A stretch of DNA of 64,000 bases, taken from Bradyrhizobium valentinum. GTDB taxonomy: Bacteria; Pseudomonadota; Alphaproteobacteria; Rhizobiales; Xanthobacteraceae. The position numbers were made by a program, and so were the translations under genes. The first letter of the stretch is position 1; each line of letters opens with the position of its first letter. The stretch is from assembly GCF_001440405.1 (NCBI RefSeq), contig NZ_LLXX01000124.1, forward strand, positions 52,756-116,755. The letters run 5' to 3'. The notes under the pieces were generated by a model, which saw only the letters and a program-made list of their open reading frames with translations, searched no databases and was not told the origin of the DNA. Positions 37,421 to 46,020 of the stretch are shown one piece after another.

Positions 37421-37596
37421 CGGCCGCTCGCGCGAGCCTGGATCTGGCTCGTGTTTCTAATCCCGTGGTCTAGGGTGAATGAGCCGGAAAGCGGGTGCGT
37501 AGAGCGGAATCGGACAAGGCATGGCCGTTTTGGGAAAGACGCGGCACCTGTCCGGTGCCTAAACAAGCATCAAATGCTCACGCCCAAGATTTCACC

Positions 37597-38508
37597 ATGT
37601 CCAGGTTCTCGACCGACGCCGCCACGCCCGCCTCCATCATCGAAGCCCTGAAAGCGGTAGCCGGCAATCCACCGAAGGTGCGGCCGAGCTTCGCCAGGGG
37701 CCGATGCGTTCGCGGAACCTATGCCGCGTCTGATCGGGCAGCGGAGATTACGAAATCCCGCAGCTTTACAAGACCATCACGAGTGCTGGCCCGCTTCTCG
37801 CTGGGCGGCGGCGATCCCGACAAATTCGTGCTTCGCGGCTTCAGCTTCAGGCTCGGCGGTGATGGCCATCGTTCGGACATTCTCGTGCAAAGCGCGCCGG
37901 TGCATTTTGCGCGGACACTCGACCAGATGCTGGCTTACCTCAAGGCGCGCATGCCGGGGCCGGGCGGCAAGCCGAACATGAGGAAAGTCAGGGCATTCTC
38001 CGCCACCAATCCCGAAACACTTCATCAGACAAACTACATCGCTGCGCACCCGCCGCCCCGGAGTTTTGCCGATATCATCTATTGGGGAGTGCACGCCTTT
38101 CCCGCAACGAATGCGAAAGGCGAAACGCGGTTCATCAAGTTCAAGATCGTTCCGGTTGGCGGAGAAGTCGCGCTGACCAAGGACGAGGCCGAGGCGAAGC
38201 CTGTCGACTTCCTGCACGATGATCTCGAAACCCGGATCGCTGCAGGCGATGTCCGGTTCAACGTGATGGCGCTGCTCGACTGTCCCGGCGATCCCACCAT
38301 GGACGTGACTATCCGGTGGCCGGATGAGGATCATCGTGAAGCGATACGACTGGGAACGATCGTCATCACCGGTATTGAAGCAAACGAGGTGTGCGACGTG
38401 TCCATCTTTGATCCGGCCAATCTCGCCGAAGGCATCGGTCATCCGCCCGACGAGATCTTTGCGGCGCGCCGCGACGCCTACGCCATCTCACTGGCGAAAC
38501 GTCGCTAA
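37597..38508 (+). CDS. Catalase-related protein lacking the distal histidine
   Basis: A protein of about 303 residues of the small catalase family (SrpA-like), with RFSLGGGDPDKFVLRGFSFR, APVHFARTLDQML and WGVHAFPATNAKGETRF. In catalases the motif near the N-terminus is HAKG with the essential distal haem histidine; here it reads RPSFARGRCVRGTY, with Phe instead. Classical catalase activity is therefore doubtful, while RRDAYAISLAKRR keeps an Arg/Tyr pair near the proximal-ligand region. No signal peptide is seen. The ATG at 37597 is preferred to 37495, which adds low-quality sequence. It converges with the AraC gene, 19 bp away. Confidence 0.78.
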   Translation: MSRFSTDAATPASIIEALKAVAGNPPKVRPSFARGRCVRGTYAASDRAAEITKSRSFTRPSRVLARFSLGGGDPDKFVLRGFSFRLGGDGHRSDILVQSAPVHFARTLDQMLAYLKARMPGPGGKPNMRKVRAFSATNPETLHQTNYIAAHPPPRSFADIIYWGVHAFPATNAKGETRFIKFKIVPVGGEVALTKDEAEAKPVDFLHDDLETRIAAGDVRFNVMALLDCPGDPTMDVTIRWPDEDHREAIRLGTIVITGIEANEVCDVSIFDPANLAEGIGHPPDEIFAARRDAYAISLAKRR

Positions 38509-38527
38509 TCGCCCGGCATTGCCTGGA

Positions 38528-39475
38528 TCAGGTCTCGCCTTCCGAAATGCCCTGCGCTTCGCGGCGCCAAACGCCCGGGCTGACGCCGACCATGGCCGAA
38601 AACACCCGCGTAAAGTGGCTTTGATTGGCGAAGCCGGCCGACATCGCGATCTCGGACAGCGGCAGGTCGCGGACTGTCATCAATTGCTTGGCCGCTTTCA
38701 CACGCTGCTGAAGAAGCCACTGATGGGGCGGCAGGCCGGTGGAAACGCGAAATGCGCGTGAAAAATGGCTGACCGAGAGGCCGAACTCAGCCGCGATCTG
38801 TTGCAGTGAAAGCTTTCCGCCGAGGTCGGACTCGAGTTTTTCGCAGGCGCGCCTCGCCTGCCACGGCGCGAGACCGCCGCGGGTCGGTTCGGTGCCGGGC
38901 CGAAACCCGCCATAGGCCTGGGCGACATGCGCGGTGAGCGCGAGCATCATGTGATCGATGAAAAGCTGATTGGTCTCGTCCGGCCGACGCAGCCCGGCCT
39001 GGAGCGATGAGCCGATATGACGGACGATCGCATCGTCATGGCCAACGCCGAGCTCGCAGGCGAGCTCTCCCACGCGCGGCTTGCGGGACTGTTCGGTGAG
39101 GCCGTCGAGCGCCGAGCGCGGCAGATAGAAAAACAGGGAGTGGAACGGCTTGTCGATCACATAGCGCGGATCGCGCTTGAGATCGTACAGATATGTTGCG
39201 CCCGCCGGGACATCCGCCTTCATCACGCACTTGCCGTTCTCCCAGAGCTCGCAGTCCGGGAACTCGCGAAGTTTCAGGCTGACGACAAAGGCATCCTCGG
39301 CAGTGAACGAGCCGGACAGACCCGGCACAGGGTTATCATCGCGTGTTTCGGTAACCGCGAGTTCAACGCCGCGCAATGAACGCGTGATCAGCGACGGCGG
39401 TGCATCCTTCAGGTGCAGGAATTTTCCGAGCCTCTGTCCGAAGGCGCCTGCCTGTGTCATCTGGGTTGGTCTCAT
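38528..39475 (-). CDS. AraC-family transcriptional regulator
   Basis: A regulator of about 315 residues. The C-terminal 100 residues form the two helix-turn-helices of AraC/XylS: KLSLQQIAAEFGLSVSHFSRAF and LPLSEIAMSAGFANQSHFTRVF, ending GVSPGVWRREA. The N-terminal 200 residues, with FVVSLKLREFPDCELWENGK, are a sensing domain of unknown ligand. Starts at 39475 and 39460 both fit; none has a strong ribosome site. It converges with the catalase-like gene and diverges from the FixJ-like gene. Confidence 0.88.
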   Translation of the reverse strand: MRPTQMTQAGAFGQRLGKFLHLKDAPPSLITRSLRGVELAVTETRDDNPVPGLSGSFTAEDAFVVSLKLREFPDCELWENGKCVMKADVPAGATYLYDLKRDPRYVIDKPFHSLFFYLPRSALDGLTEQSRKPRVGELACELGVGHDDAIVRHIGSSLQAGLRRPDETNQLFIDHMMLALTAHVAQAYGGFRPGTEPTRGGLAPWQARRACEKLESDLGGKLSLQQIAAEFGLSVSHFSRAFRVSTGLPPHQWLLQQRVKAAKQLMTVRDLPLSEIAMSAGFANQSHFTRVFSAMVGVSPGVWRREAQGISEGET

Positions 39476-39842
39476 GATTGGAATCGGACGAGGCAGATCA
39501 TCGTCGCCGTGTGAGGTCACCGCACATTATCGGAAATCGGCGAGCGATCGTCCAGACTTGCTCGTGATACGCGAAGCTGTTGTGACAGCAATCGAGCCAA
39601 TCGCATCAAAACGATTTTTGTAGCGATTTCAAAACGATCTGGCCGCTGGATCGCTCGGTCGCGCGTCCGCGGTGACCAGGCAGTACGCATCACAATTGCG
39701 CGCTTGGAGCAGGTTCCGACAAAGGACAGCGGCTTTAGGAAAGACGCCGTACTTGCACGGAGTTTAGAACGCACACCGAACGCTCGAACCCCAGCGAGCG
39801 ACCGCTGCAGACACGGAGCAGAAGCGATCAGGAGGCTACGCA
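39476..39842. other. Intergenic region between divergent AraC and FixJ-like genes
   Basis: No gene is seen in 367 bp. It holds a pair of 10-bp direct repeats, listed separately, and the ribosome site GGAGG at 39831-39835 of the FixJ-like gene. Confidence 0.6.
39605..39637. promoter_or_regulatory. Direct repeats, possible AraC-type operator
   Basis: TCAAAACGAT occurs at 39605-39614 and 39628-39637, starts 23 bp apart (about two helical turns). AraC-family proteins often bind such direct repeats upstream of their own gene. The assignment is inferred. Confidence 0.35.
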
Positions 39843-40553
39843 ATGCTTGGTATCACTGCACTCGCCGGCTCATCCGCCTTACCGCCCTTATCCCGCATTC
39901 CCATGAGCATCGCTGCCGATAATGTGGACCGGCCTCTCGTCTTGATCGTGGACGATGACGAGGAGGTGCGGTCCGCACTTGAAGAGCTTCTTCTGTCGGT
40001 GGGGATCGACGCGTGCTGTTTTGGGTCTACGCAAGACCTATTGCACGCAGACCTTCCGGATCGCCCGGGCTGCCTGATTCTCGATGTCCGCATGCCCGGA
40101 GCAAGCGGCCTGGATCTGCAGCAGCATCTCGCCTCGAACGGCAATACCCGGCCGATCATCTTCCTTACCGGCCACGGCGACATCGCCATGACCGTTCACG
40201 CGATGAAGGCGGGAGCCGCCGATTTCCTGACAAAGCCGGTAAGAGACCAGACGCTCCTTGATGCGGTTACGGCGGCGATCGAGAAAGATATTTCGCTGAG
40301 AACCGTAGCCCGGCATATCAAGCAACATCTCGACCGCTACGCGAAGTTGACGCCGCGCGAACGCGAGGTCCTGCGTGAAGTGGCAAAGGGGCGCCTCAAC
40401 AAGCAGATCGCGTTCGATCTCGGCATCAGCGAGATCACCGTCAAGCTGCACCGCGGCAATTTGACGAAGAAGATGCAGGCGACGTCCGTCGGTCAGCTCA
40501 TCCGCATCTGGGAATTGCTGCCTGCGGAGATCCAACAGGAAAACTCAGCCTAG
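39843..40553 (+). CDS. FixJ-like response regulator, copy A
   Basis: A 236-residue two-domain regulator. The receiver has acidic pocket IVDDDEE, phospho-Asp in LILDVRMPG, Thr in FLTGHGD and Lys in TKPV. The C-terminal LuxR-type HTH reads LTPREREVLREVAKGR followed by NKQIAFDLGISEITVKLH. GGAGG lies 7 nt before the ATG. It is about 91 percent identical to the regulator at 44811-45521, with nearly all differences at the two ends. No kinase is adjacent to this copy; the kinase at 46013 may serve both. Confidence 0.93.
   Translation: MLGITALAGSSALPPLSRIPMSIAADNVDRPLVLIVDDDEEVRSALEELLLSVGIDACCFGSTQDLLHADLPDRPGCLILDVRMPGASGLDLQQHLASNGNTRPIIFLTGHGDIAMTVHAMKAGAADFLTKPVRDQTLLDAVTAAIEKDISLRTVARHIKQHLDRYAKLTPREREVLREVAKGRLNKQIAFDLGISEITVKLHRGNLTKKMQATSVGQLIRIWELLPAEIQQENSA
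39963..40192 (+). repeat. Long direct repeat, left copy (within FixJ-like gene A)
   Basis: These 230 bp are identical base for base to 44931-45160, and high similarity continues to the end of both genes. The copies are direct and start 4,968 bp apart. Confidence 0.95.
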
Positions 40554-40684
40554 ATCGAAGGATGGACCAATGCGGACGATGCCTGAACCGCCGAAAGCAG
40601 TGGCTGGCTTGAGATGGACCGTGACATTGACCATCACGGCGTGCTAATATTTCTTTCTTCGCTCTCAACGAGGCGAGCCAAAAA

Positions 40685-43603
40685 ATGGCCCCCGCTATCA
40701 GAGGCGACCGCAATAATCCTTTATCCGTGGCGGGAGCTGACAGACGTGATGACGCAAGCGCGTCCGTCGAGCTTACATTTACCTTTGGGCCATTCCGCCT
40801 TGTCCCGCGCCAGCAGCTACTCCTTCGAGGCGACAATCCGGTTCCGCTCGGAAGTCGAGCTTTTGAAATTCTCGTAGCCTTGGTTGAGCACGCCGGCGAA
40901 GTGGTCGACAAAGATGACCTCATTGCCCGCGTGTGGCCTGGCCTCACAGTCGAGGACTCGAACGTTCGGGCTCAGATCAATGCTGTGCGGCGTACACTCG
41001 CGGAAGGTAGGACCGGCGAGAATTATATCGTTACGGTGCCCGGTCGGGGATATCGCTTCGTTGCGACGGTTTCACGGTCCACCGGCGATGCAGCCCAAGC
41101 CTTCCCCGCCCCGCATAAAGGGCACAATTTGCCCGACCGCCTCACCCGACCGATCGGCCGCGCTGATATCGTTGCCATGGTGAGCAGCAGGCTACAGCGA
41201 GGCCGCTTCATCACGATCGTCGGACCGGGCGGAATCGGCAAGACCACAGTTGCTCTGGCGGTCGCCGACCAGTTGATAGCCTCTTACAAAGATGGTGGAC
41301 GGTTTGTCGATCTTGCTCCGCTCAACGATCCCCAGCTTGTGCCGAGCGCGCTCGCTTCTGTACTTGGTGTTCCGATCCGCTCGGAGAATCCATATCCCGC
41401 ACTGACGTCCTTTCTAAAGGACAAACAGATGCTGCTCCTGCTCGACAACTGCGAGCATGTCTTGCTGGCGGCCGCGGAGTTGGCTGAAGAACTTTTGAAA
41501 GGCGCACCGGCTGTTCACATCCTTGCCACCAGTCGAGAACCTCTACGTGCCGAAGATGAGCGCGTGCAGCGCCTACCGCCGCTGGAAACTGCTCCTGTCG
41601 AGGCAGGATTAACAGTCATGGAAGCGCTTAGCTACCCGGCGGTACAACTCTTTGTCGAGCGCGCGTCAGCGAGCGCCGGCGGATACGAACTCAGGGATGA
41701 AGATGTCCCAGTTGTCGCGCAAATCTGCCGGCGGCTCGATGGAATTGCGCTGGCCATCGAGCTTGCTGCGTGTCGCGTTGACGCCTTTGGGGTTCGCGGA
41801 GTGGCCAGTCGCCTGGACGATCGATTTCATCTGTTGACACGCGGTCGGCGCACTGCGCTGCCACGGCATCAGACGCTTCGTGCAGCGTTCGATTGGAGCT
41901 ACGATCTGCTCTCCGAAGTCGAACGCGTCGTCATGCGCCGGTTGGGTCTTTTTGCCGGACGCTTCACGATGGAGGCTGCCAGCGCCGTCGCCGGAGACGA
42001 CGAAATAATCGCGTCCGAGGTCGACGGGGTCGTTGCCGACCTTGTCGAGAAGTCGCTGGTCATAGCGGATGTGGCAGGCGCGACCGTATACTATCGCTTG
42101 ACTGATACAGCGCGAGCCTACGCTCAGAAACGGCTGACTGAAGAAGGTGAAACGCAAGCTGTGAGGGAGCGACACGCGCTCTACCAGCTTGACCTGTTCG
42201 AGCGCGCCCTTGCCGAGTGGGAGACGTGGCCCACTACCGAATGGTTGTCTGCGTATGCTCCACAGATCGACGACCTTCGCGGCGCACTTGATTGGGCATT
42301 TTCGCCGGGCGGCGATCCTGGCGTCGGTGTAGAGCTGACGGTCGCGGCAGTGCCTGTTTGGTTCGAGATGTCGCTGATGGAGGAATGTCGCACCCGGGCC
42401 GAGCGTGCACTGGCTACGCTCGGCGAAAGCACAAAGGACGAACGCCGCCGGATGCATCTCTATGCTGCGGTTGCCTGGTCGCAGATGTACACGACAGCAT
42501 CGGCCCGAGACACGGGAGCGGCGTGGGCGACTGCGTTCGAAATCGCGGAAGGCCTGGACGACACTGATTACCGCTTACGAGCGCTCTGGGGAATGTGGGC
42601 TTCGCGAGTCAACCGCGGAGAGTTCGTCGAAGCTCTGAAACTCGCGAAGCGGTTTTCTTCGGTTGCCGAGAAGACGGCGGATATCAACGATCGATTGCTC
42701 GGCGATCGATTGACAGGTGCGTCGCTGCACTTCCTGGGCAACCAATCGAGTGCAAGACAGCACATTGAGCGGATGCTTGCGCACTACGTAGCTCCCGTCC
42801 GTCGATCACATGCGGTGCGCTTCCAGTTCGATCAAGGGGTGACAGCGCGCATCACGCTCGCACGAGTGCTATGGCTGCAGGGGTTCGCGACTGAGGCGCT
42901 ACGCTGTGTCGAGAATAACGTCAGCGACGCCCTTTCGATCAATCATAGGCTCTCGCTCTGCAACGCGCTTGCTCAAGCAGCGTGTCCGATTGCCCTCATG
43001 GCTGGCGATCTGTTGGCCGCGGAACGCTACACAAAGATGCTGCTCTATCAGACAGCCAGCGACGAGCTTGATATCTGGCGCGCTTATGGGCGCTGCTTCG
43101 AAGGAGAACTGCAGGTCAAGCGCGGCAATCTCGCCGCCGGCTTGCAGCAGCTAAAAGTTGGTATCGACGAACTTCGCCGAGCCAGATTCGTCCAGTATCT
43201 CACGACCTTCCTGGGCGCCCTGGCCGAGGGGCTGGCGATCGCCGGAGACGCCCTACTGGCAAAGACCGCGATCGATGAAGCGATCGGACGAAACGAGCAG
43301 AGCGAGGAGCGCTGGTGCAGTCCGGAGCTGTTGCGGATCAAGGGTGTAGTCACTTTGCAGCGAGACGCCAGTCAGGCCGAGGAAGATTTTCTGGCGTCGA
43401 TTGAGCTGGCCCGAACGCAGGAGGCTCTCGCATGGGAGCTGCGCACCACGACTAGCCTGGCGCGACTGCTGCGGGATCAAGGGAGGGTCGGCGAAGCGTA
43501 CGAGCTGCTCGCTCCGCTCTATAGCCGTTTCAGCGAGGGCTACGAAACCAACGATCTTAAGATCGCGAAGGGTCTGCTGGATGAACTCTCGGGCCAGCGC
43601 TAG
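40685..43603 (+). CDS. Winged-helix/ATPase transcriptional regulator with TPR-like C-terminus
   Basis: A 972-residue regulator. Residues about 30-115 are an OmpR/PhoB-type winged helix (FGPFRLVPRQQLLLRGD, DDLIARVWPGLTVEDSNVR, VPGRGYRFVA). An NTPase domain follows with Walker A GPGGIGKTT near residue 180 and Walker B LLLLDNCEH near 250. The C-terminal half, about 450 residues, is helical with TPR-like character. It belongs to the class of AfsR/SARP-like ATPase regulators without a receiver. It lies between a FixJ-like gene and an alpha/beta hydrolase gene on the same strand. Its signal is unknown. Confidence 0.85.
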   Translation: MAPAIRGDRNNPLSVAGADRRDDASASVELTFTFGPFRLVPRQQLLLRGDNPVPLGSRAFEILVALVEHAGEVVDKDDLIARVWPGLTVEDSNVRAQINAVRRTLAEGRTGENYIVTVPGRGYRFVATVSRSTGDAAQAFPAPHKGHNLPDRLTRPIGRADIVAMVSSRLQRGRFITIVGPGGIGKTTVALAVADQLIASYKDGGRFVDLAPLNDPQLVPSALASVLGVPIRSENPYPALTSFLKDKQMLLLLDNCEHVLLAAAELAEELLKGAPAVHILATSREPLRAEDERVQRLPPLETAPVEAGLTVMEALSYPAVQLFVERASASAGGYELRDEDVPVVAQICRRLDGIALAIELAACRVDAFGVRGVASRLDDRFHLLTRGRRTALPRHQTLRAAFDWSYDLLSEVERVVMRRLGLFAGRFTMEAASAVAGDDEIIASEVDGVVADLVEKSLVIADVAGATVYYRLTDTARAYAQKRLTEEGETQAVRERHALYQLDLFERALAEWETWPTTEWLSAYAPQIDDLRGALDWAFSPGGDPGVGVELTVAAVPVWFEMSLMEECRTRAERALATLGESTKDERRRMHLYAAVAWSQMYTTASARDTGAAWATAFEIAEGLDDTDYRLRALWGMWASRVNRGEFVEALKLAKRFSSVAEKTADINDRLLGDRLTGASLHFLGNQSSARQHIERMLAHYVAPVRRSHAVRFQFDQGVTARITLARVLWLQGFATEALRCVENNVSDALSINHRLSLCNALAQAACPIALMAGDLLAAERYTKMLLYQTASDELDIWRAYGRCFEGELQVKRGNLAAGLQQLKVGIDELRRARFVQYLTTFLGALAEGLAIAGDALLAKTAIDEAIGRNEQSEERWCSPELLRIKGVVTLQRDASQAEEDFLASIELARTQEALAWELRTTTSLARLLRDQGRVGEAYELLAPLYSRFSEGYETNDLKIAKGLLDELSGQR

Positions 43604-43622
43604 CCCAGATCAACGCAGGCCG

Positions 43623-43711
43623 TTTCACATCCGCTGCTGAGATTTCACGGAAATTCACAATGCTTCATGGGGAGGTTTCACGCCTCCTTCCCGGACTTTG
43701 CGAGAATTCAC
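43623..43711 (+). promoter_or_regulatory. Cluster of TTCAC repeats upstream of the alpha/beta hydrolase gene
   Basis: (T/A)TTCAC occurs at 43623, 43643, 43653, 43676 and 43706, five copies in the same direction within 89 bp, with several spacings near multiples of 10 bp. It could be a multi-site operator, for example for the adjacent winged-helix regulator. Confidence 0.35.
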
Positions 43712-43783
43712 AACGTTTGTTTAGGGCTTTATCGCACGAGCGCGCATGATGCCTGTCGGGCGGTCCCGTTCGGATGGATATCG

Positions 43784-44758
43784 ATGCTTGAGAAAGCTGC
43801 ACCAGCAAATATTCGCGACGTAGCGTTGCTTGAGCCCTTGACGCAGCAGTTTGTAGACGCGATCGCAAACGGCCCGACGATGGGTAAACTGTCTCCCGAA
43901 GAAGCACGAAGATTTCTGGCGGATATCCAATCAGGCATCATCGGCAAGCCGGCCGTGCGTTTTGAGGATATGGTAGTCCCTACCGGCCGCACCGGAGTGG
44001 TGCCAATTCGCATCGTTCGACCGGAGAGGGCAAGTGAAACGCTGCCCGCATTGGTGTATGTCCATGGCGGCTGGGCTTTCGGCGGCAAAGAGACGCACGA
44101 CCGCTTGATTCGCGAAATCGCGGTCGGTGCACACGTTGCGTTGTTTTTCGTGGATTACGATCGCTCGCCGGAGGTCAGATATCCGGTAGCAATCGAACAA
44201 GTCTATGCCGTCGCCAAGTACCTGATAGAGCATGCTGAACATCTAGGGATCGATTCCACGCGCCTGGCCATCGCTGGCGACGGCGTCGGCGGCAACATGG
44301 CCGCCGCTGTCACGCTCATGGCGAAGGAACGGCGCGGCCCCAAGATCGATGCGCAGGTGCTGTTCTATCCCGCCGTCAGCTCGATGTTCGACACCGAGTC
44401 TTATGCTTCGTTCGCAAGTGGCCCGTGGCTGACAAAGCGGGCGATGGAATCGTTCTGGAACGCTTATCTTCCGGACGCCGCCGCGCGCAAGCAGATCACC
44501 GCGGCACCGCTCAATGCCTCGATCGACCAGCTGACTGGCCTTCCGGATACGCTTATCATCGTTGCCGAGAACGACGTGCTCCGTGATGAGGGTGAGTGCT
44601 ACGCGCGCAAACTGGTTCGTGCGGGGGTGCGCGTCACCTCCACAAGATACAACGGCACCATTCATGATTTCGTCATGCTCAACGCACTGGCCGATACCCC
44701 TGCGGCCAGAGGCGCTATTGCGCAGACCAACGCCCTTCTCCGGTCCATTCTTGAATAG
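43784..44758 (+). CDS. Alpha/beta hydrolase (acetyl-esterase type) with Gly at the nucleophile position
   Basis: A 324-residue protein of the hormone-sensitive-lipase/acetyl-hydrolase type. The oxyanion motif VHGGWAFGG is present, as are the acid in ENDVLRDEG and the histidine in GTIHDFVM. The nucleophile elbow, normally GDSxGG, reads IAGDGVGGNMA (about residue 170), so the catalytic serine is glycine (GGC instead of AGC). Unless this is a sequencing error, ordinary esterase activity should be lost. The ATG at 43784 gives a normal length; the frame is open from 43667. It lies 52 bp before FixJ-like copy B. Confidence 0.85.
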   Translation: MLEKAAPANIRDVALLEPLTQQFVDAIANGPTMGKLSPEEARRFLADIQSGIIGKPAVRFEDMVVPTGRTGVVPIRIVRPERASETLPALVYVHGGWAFGGKETHDRLIREIAVGAHVALFFVDYDRSPEVRYPVAIEQVYAVAKYLIEHAEHLGIDSTRLAIAGDGVGGNMAAAVTLMAKERRGPKIDAQVLFYPAVSSMFDTESYASFASGPWLTKRAMESFWNAYLPDAAARKQITAAPLNASIDQLTGLPDTLIIVAENDVLRDEGECYARKLVRAGVRVTSTRYNGTIHDFVMLNALADTPAARGAIAQTNALLRSILE

Positions 44759-44810
44759 GCGACCGACCGCGACAGACAACGGAGCAGAAGCGATCAGAAG
44801 GAGGCTAGCA

Positions 44811-45521
44811 ATGGTTGGTACAACTGGATTCGCCGGCTTGTTTGCTTTACCACCCTCACCCCGCTTTCCCATGAGCGTAGCTGCCGGTAATACGGACCGC
44901 CCTCTCGTCTTGATCGTAGACGACGACGAAGAGGTGCGGTCCGCACTTGAAGAGCTTCTTCTGTCGGTGGGGATCGACGCGTGCTGTTTTGGGTCTACGC
45001 AAGACCTATTGCACGCAGACCTTCCGGATCGCCCGGGCTGCCTGATTCTCGATGTCCGCATGCCCGGAGCAAGCGGCCTGGATCTGCAGCAGCATCTCGC
45101 CTCGAACGGCAATACCCGGCCGATCATCTTCCTTACCGGCCACGGCGACATCGCCATGACGGTGCAGGCGATGAAGGCGGGAGCCGCCGATTTCCTGACA
45201 AAGCCGGTGAGAGACCAAACGCTCCTTGATGCGGTTACGGCGGCGATCGAGAAAGATATTTCGCTGAGAACCGCGGCCCGGCATATCAAGCAACATCTCG
45301 ACCGCTACGCGAAGTTGACGCCGCGCGAACGCGAGGTCCTGCGCGAAGTGGCAAAGGGCCGCCTCAACAAGCAGATCGCCTTCGATCTCGGCATCAGCGA
45401 GATCACCGTCAAGCTGCACCGCGGCAGCGTAACGAAGAAGATGCAGGCGACATCCGTCGGTCAGCTCATCCGCATCTGGGAACTGCTGCCTGCGGGGATC
45501 CGGGAGGAAAAATCACCCTAG
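44811..45521 (+). CDS. FixJ-like response regulator, copy B
   Basis: A 236-residue receiver plus LuxR-HTH protein, near-identical to the one at 39843-40553: only 4 of about 195 core residues differ, against 17 in the first 30 and last 10 residues. AGAAGGAGG lies 7 nt before the ATG. It is followed by a single-domain receiver and a histidine kinase, so it is likely part of that phosphorelay. The duplicated core suggests recent duplication or gene conversion. Confidence 0.93.
   Translation: MVGTTGFAGLFALPPSPRFPMSVAAGNTDRPLVLIVDDDEEVRSALEELLLSVGIDACCFGSTQDLLHADLPDRPGCLILDVRMPGASGLDLQQHLASNGNTRPIIFLTGHGDIAMTVQAMKAGAADFLTKPVRDQTLLDAVTAAIEKDISLRTAARHIKQHLDRYAKLTPREREVLREVAKGRLNKQIAFDLGISEITVKLHRGSVTKKMQATSVGQLIRIWELLPAGIREEKSP
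44931..45160 (+). repeat. Long direct repeat, right copy (within FixJ-like gene B)
   Basis: Identical over 230 bp to 39963-40192. Recombination between them would delete or amplify the 4,968-bp interval holding the winged-helix/ATPase regulator and the hydrolase. Confidence 0.95.
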
Positions 45522-45582
45522 ACCAAAGGATGGTTACGATCAGGCCAGCAATGGGTCAGACGAGGGAGACGGCCATCCGGCC

Positions 45583-46020
45583 GTGCAAGCGAAGAGTCAT
45601 CCGTTGTCCAAAGCGCCTTTAGTCGCGATCGTAGATGACGATGAAGCTGTGCGAGAGGCCCTTTCCGATCTCCTTCTGGTGCTGGAACTGTCGTGTCGCA
45701 CTTTCGATCGAGCGGAGGCCTTCATGGCGGAGTACGTCCCGGGCAGGTTCGACTGCCTGATCACCGATGTGAGCATGCCGGGCCATAGCGGGCTCGACCT
45801 GTTGCAGCGGCTGCGGACCATCGGCTCCCCAATGCCGGTGATCATCGTCACGGCCGACACCACTCCGGCGACCCGATTGCGTGCCATGAGATGCGGCGCT
45901 TATGCCTTTCTGACCAAGCCGGTGAGCAGCGAAGCACTCCTTCGTCATCTGCGGTCCGCCCTGAGACACGCGGGCTCCTGCCCTGGCGCAGATGGACGGG
46001 AGACGCCTCGCGATGGCTAG
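45583..46020 (+). CDS. Single-domain response regulator (receiver only)
   Basis: A receiver domain of 145 residues with VAIVDDDEAVREAL, phospho-Asp in CLITDVSMPGHSG, VTADTT and LTKPVSS. There is no output domain, so it probably acts as a phosphate relay or sink. The start GTG at 45583 has no ideal ribosome site. It overlaps the kinase start by 8 bp (ATGGCTAG), showing coupling. Confidence 0.87.
   Translation: MQAKSHPLSKAPLVAIVDDDEAVREALSDLLLVLELSCRTFDRAEAFMAEYVPGRFDCLITDVSMPGHSGLDLLQRLRTIGSPMPVIIVTADTTPATRLRAMRCGAYAFLTKPVSSEALLRHLRSALRHAGSCPGADGRETPRDG

Noticed and set aside
39843..45521. Composite transposon bounded by the FixJ-like copies
   Set aside because: No transposase, terminal inverted repeats or target duplications; the repeats are ordinary genes.
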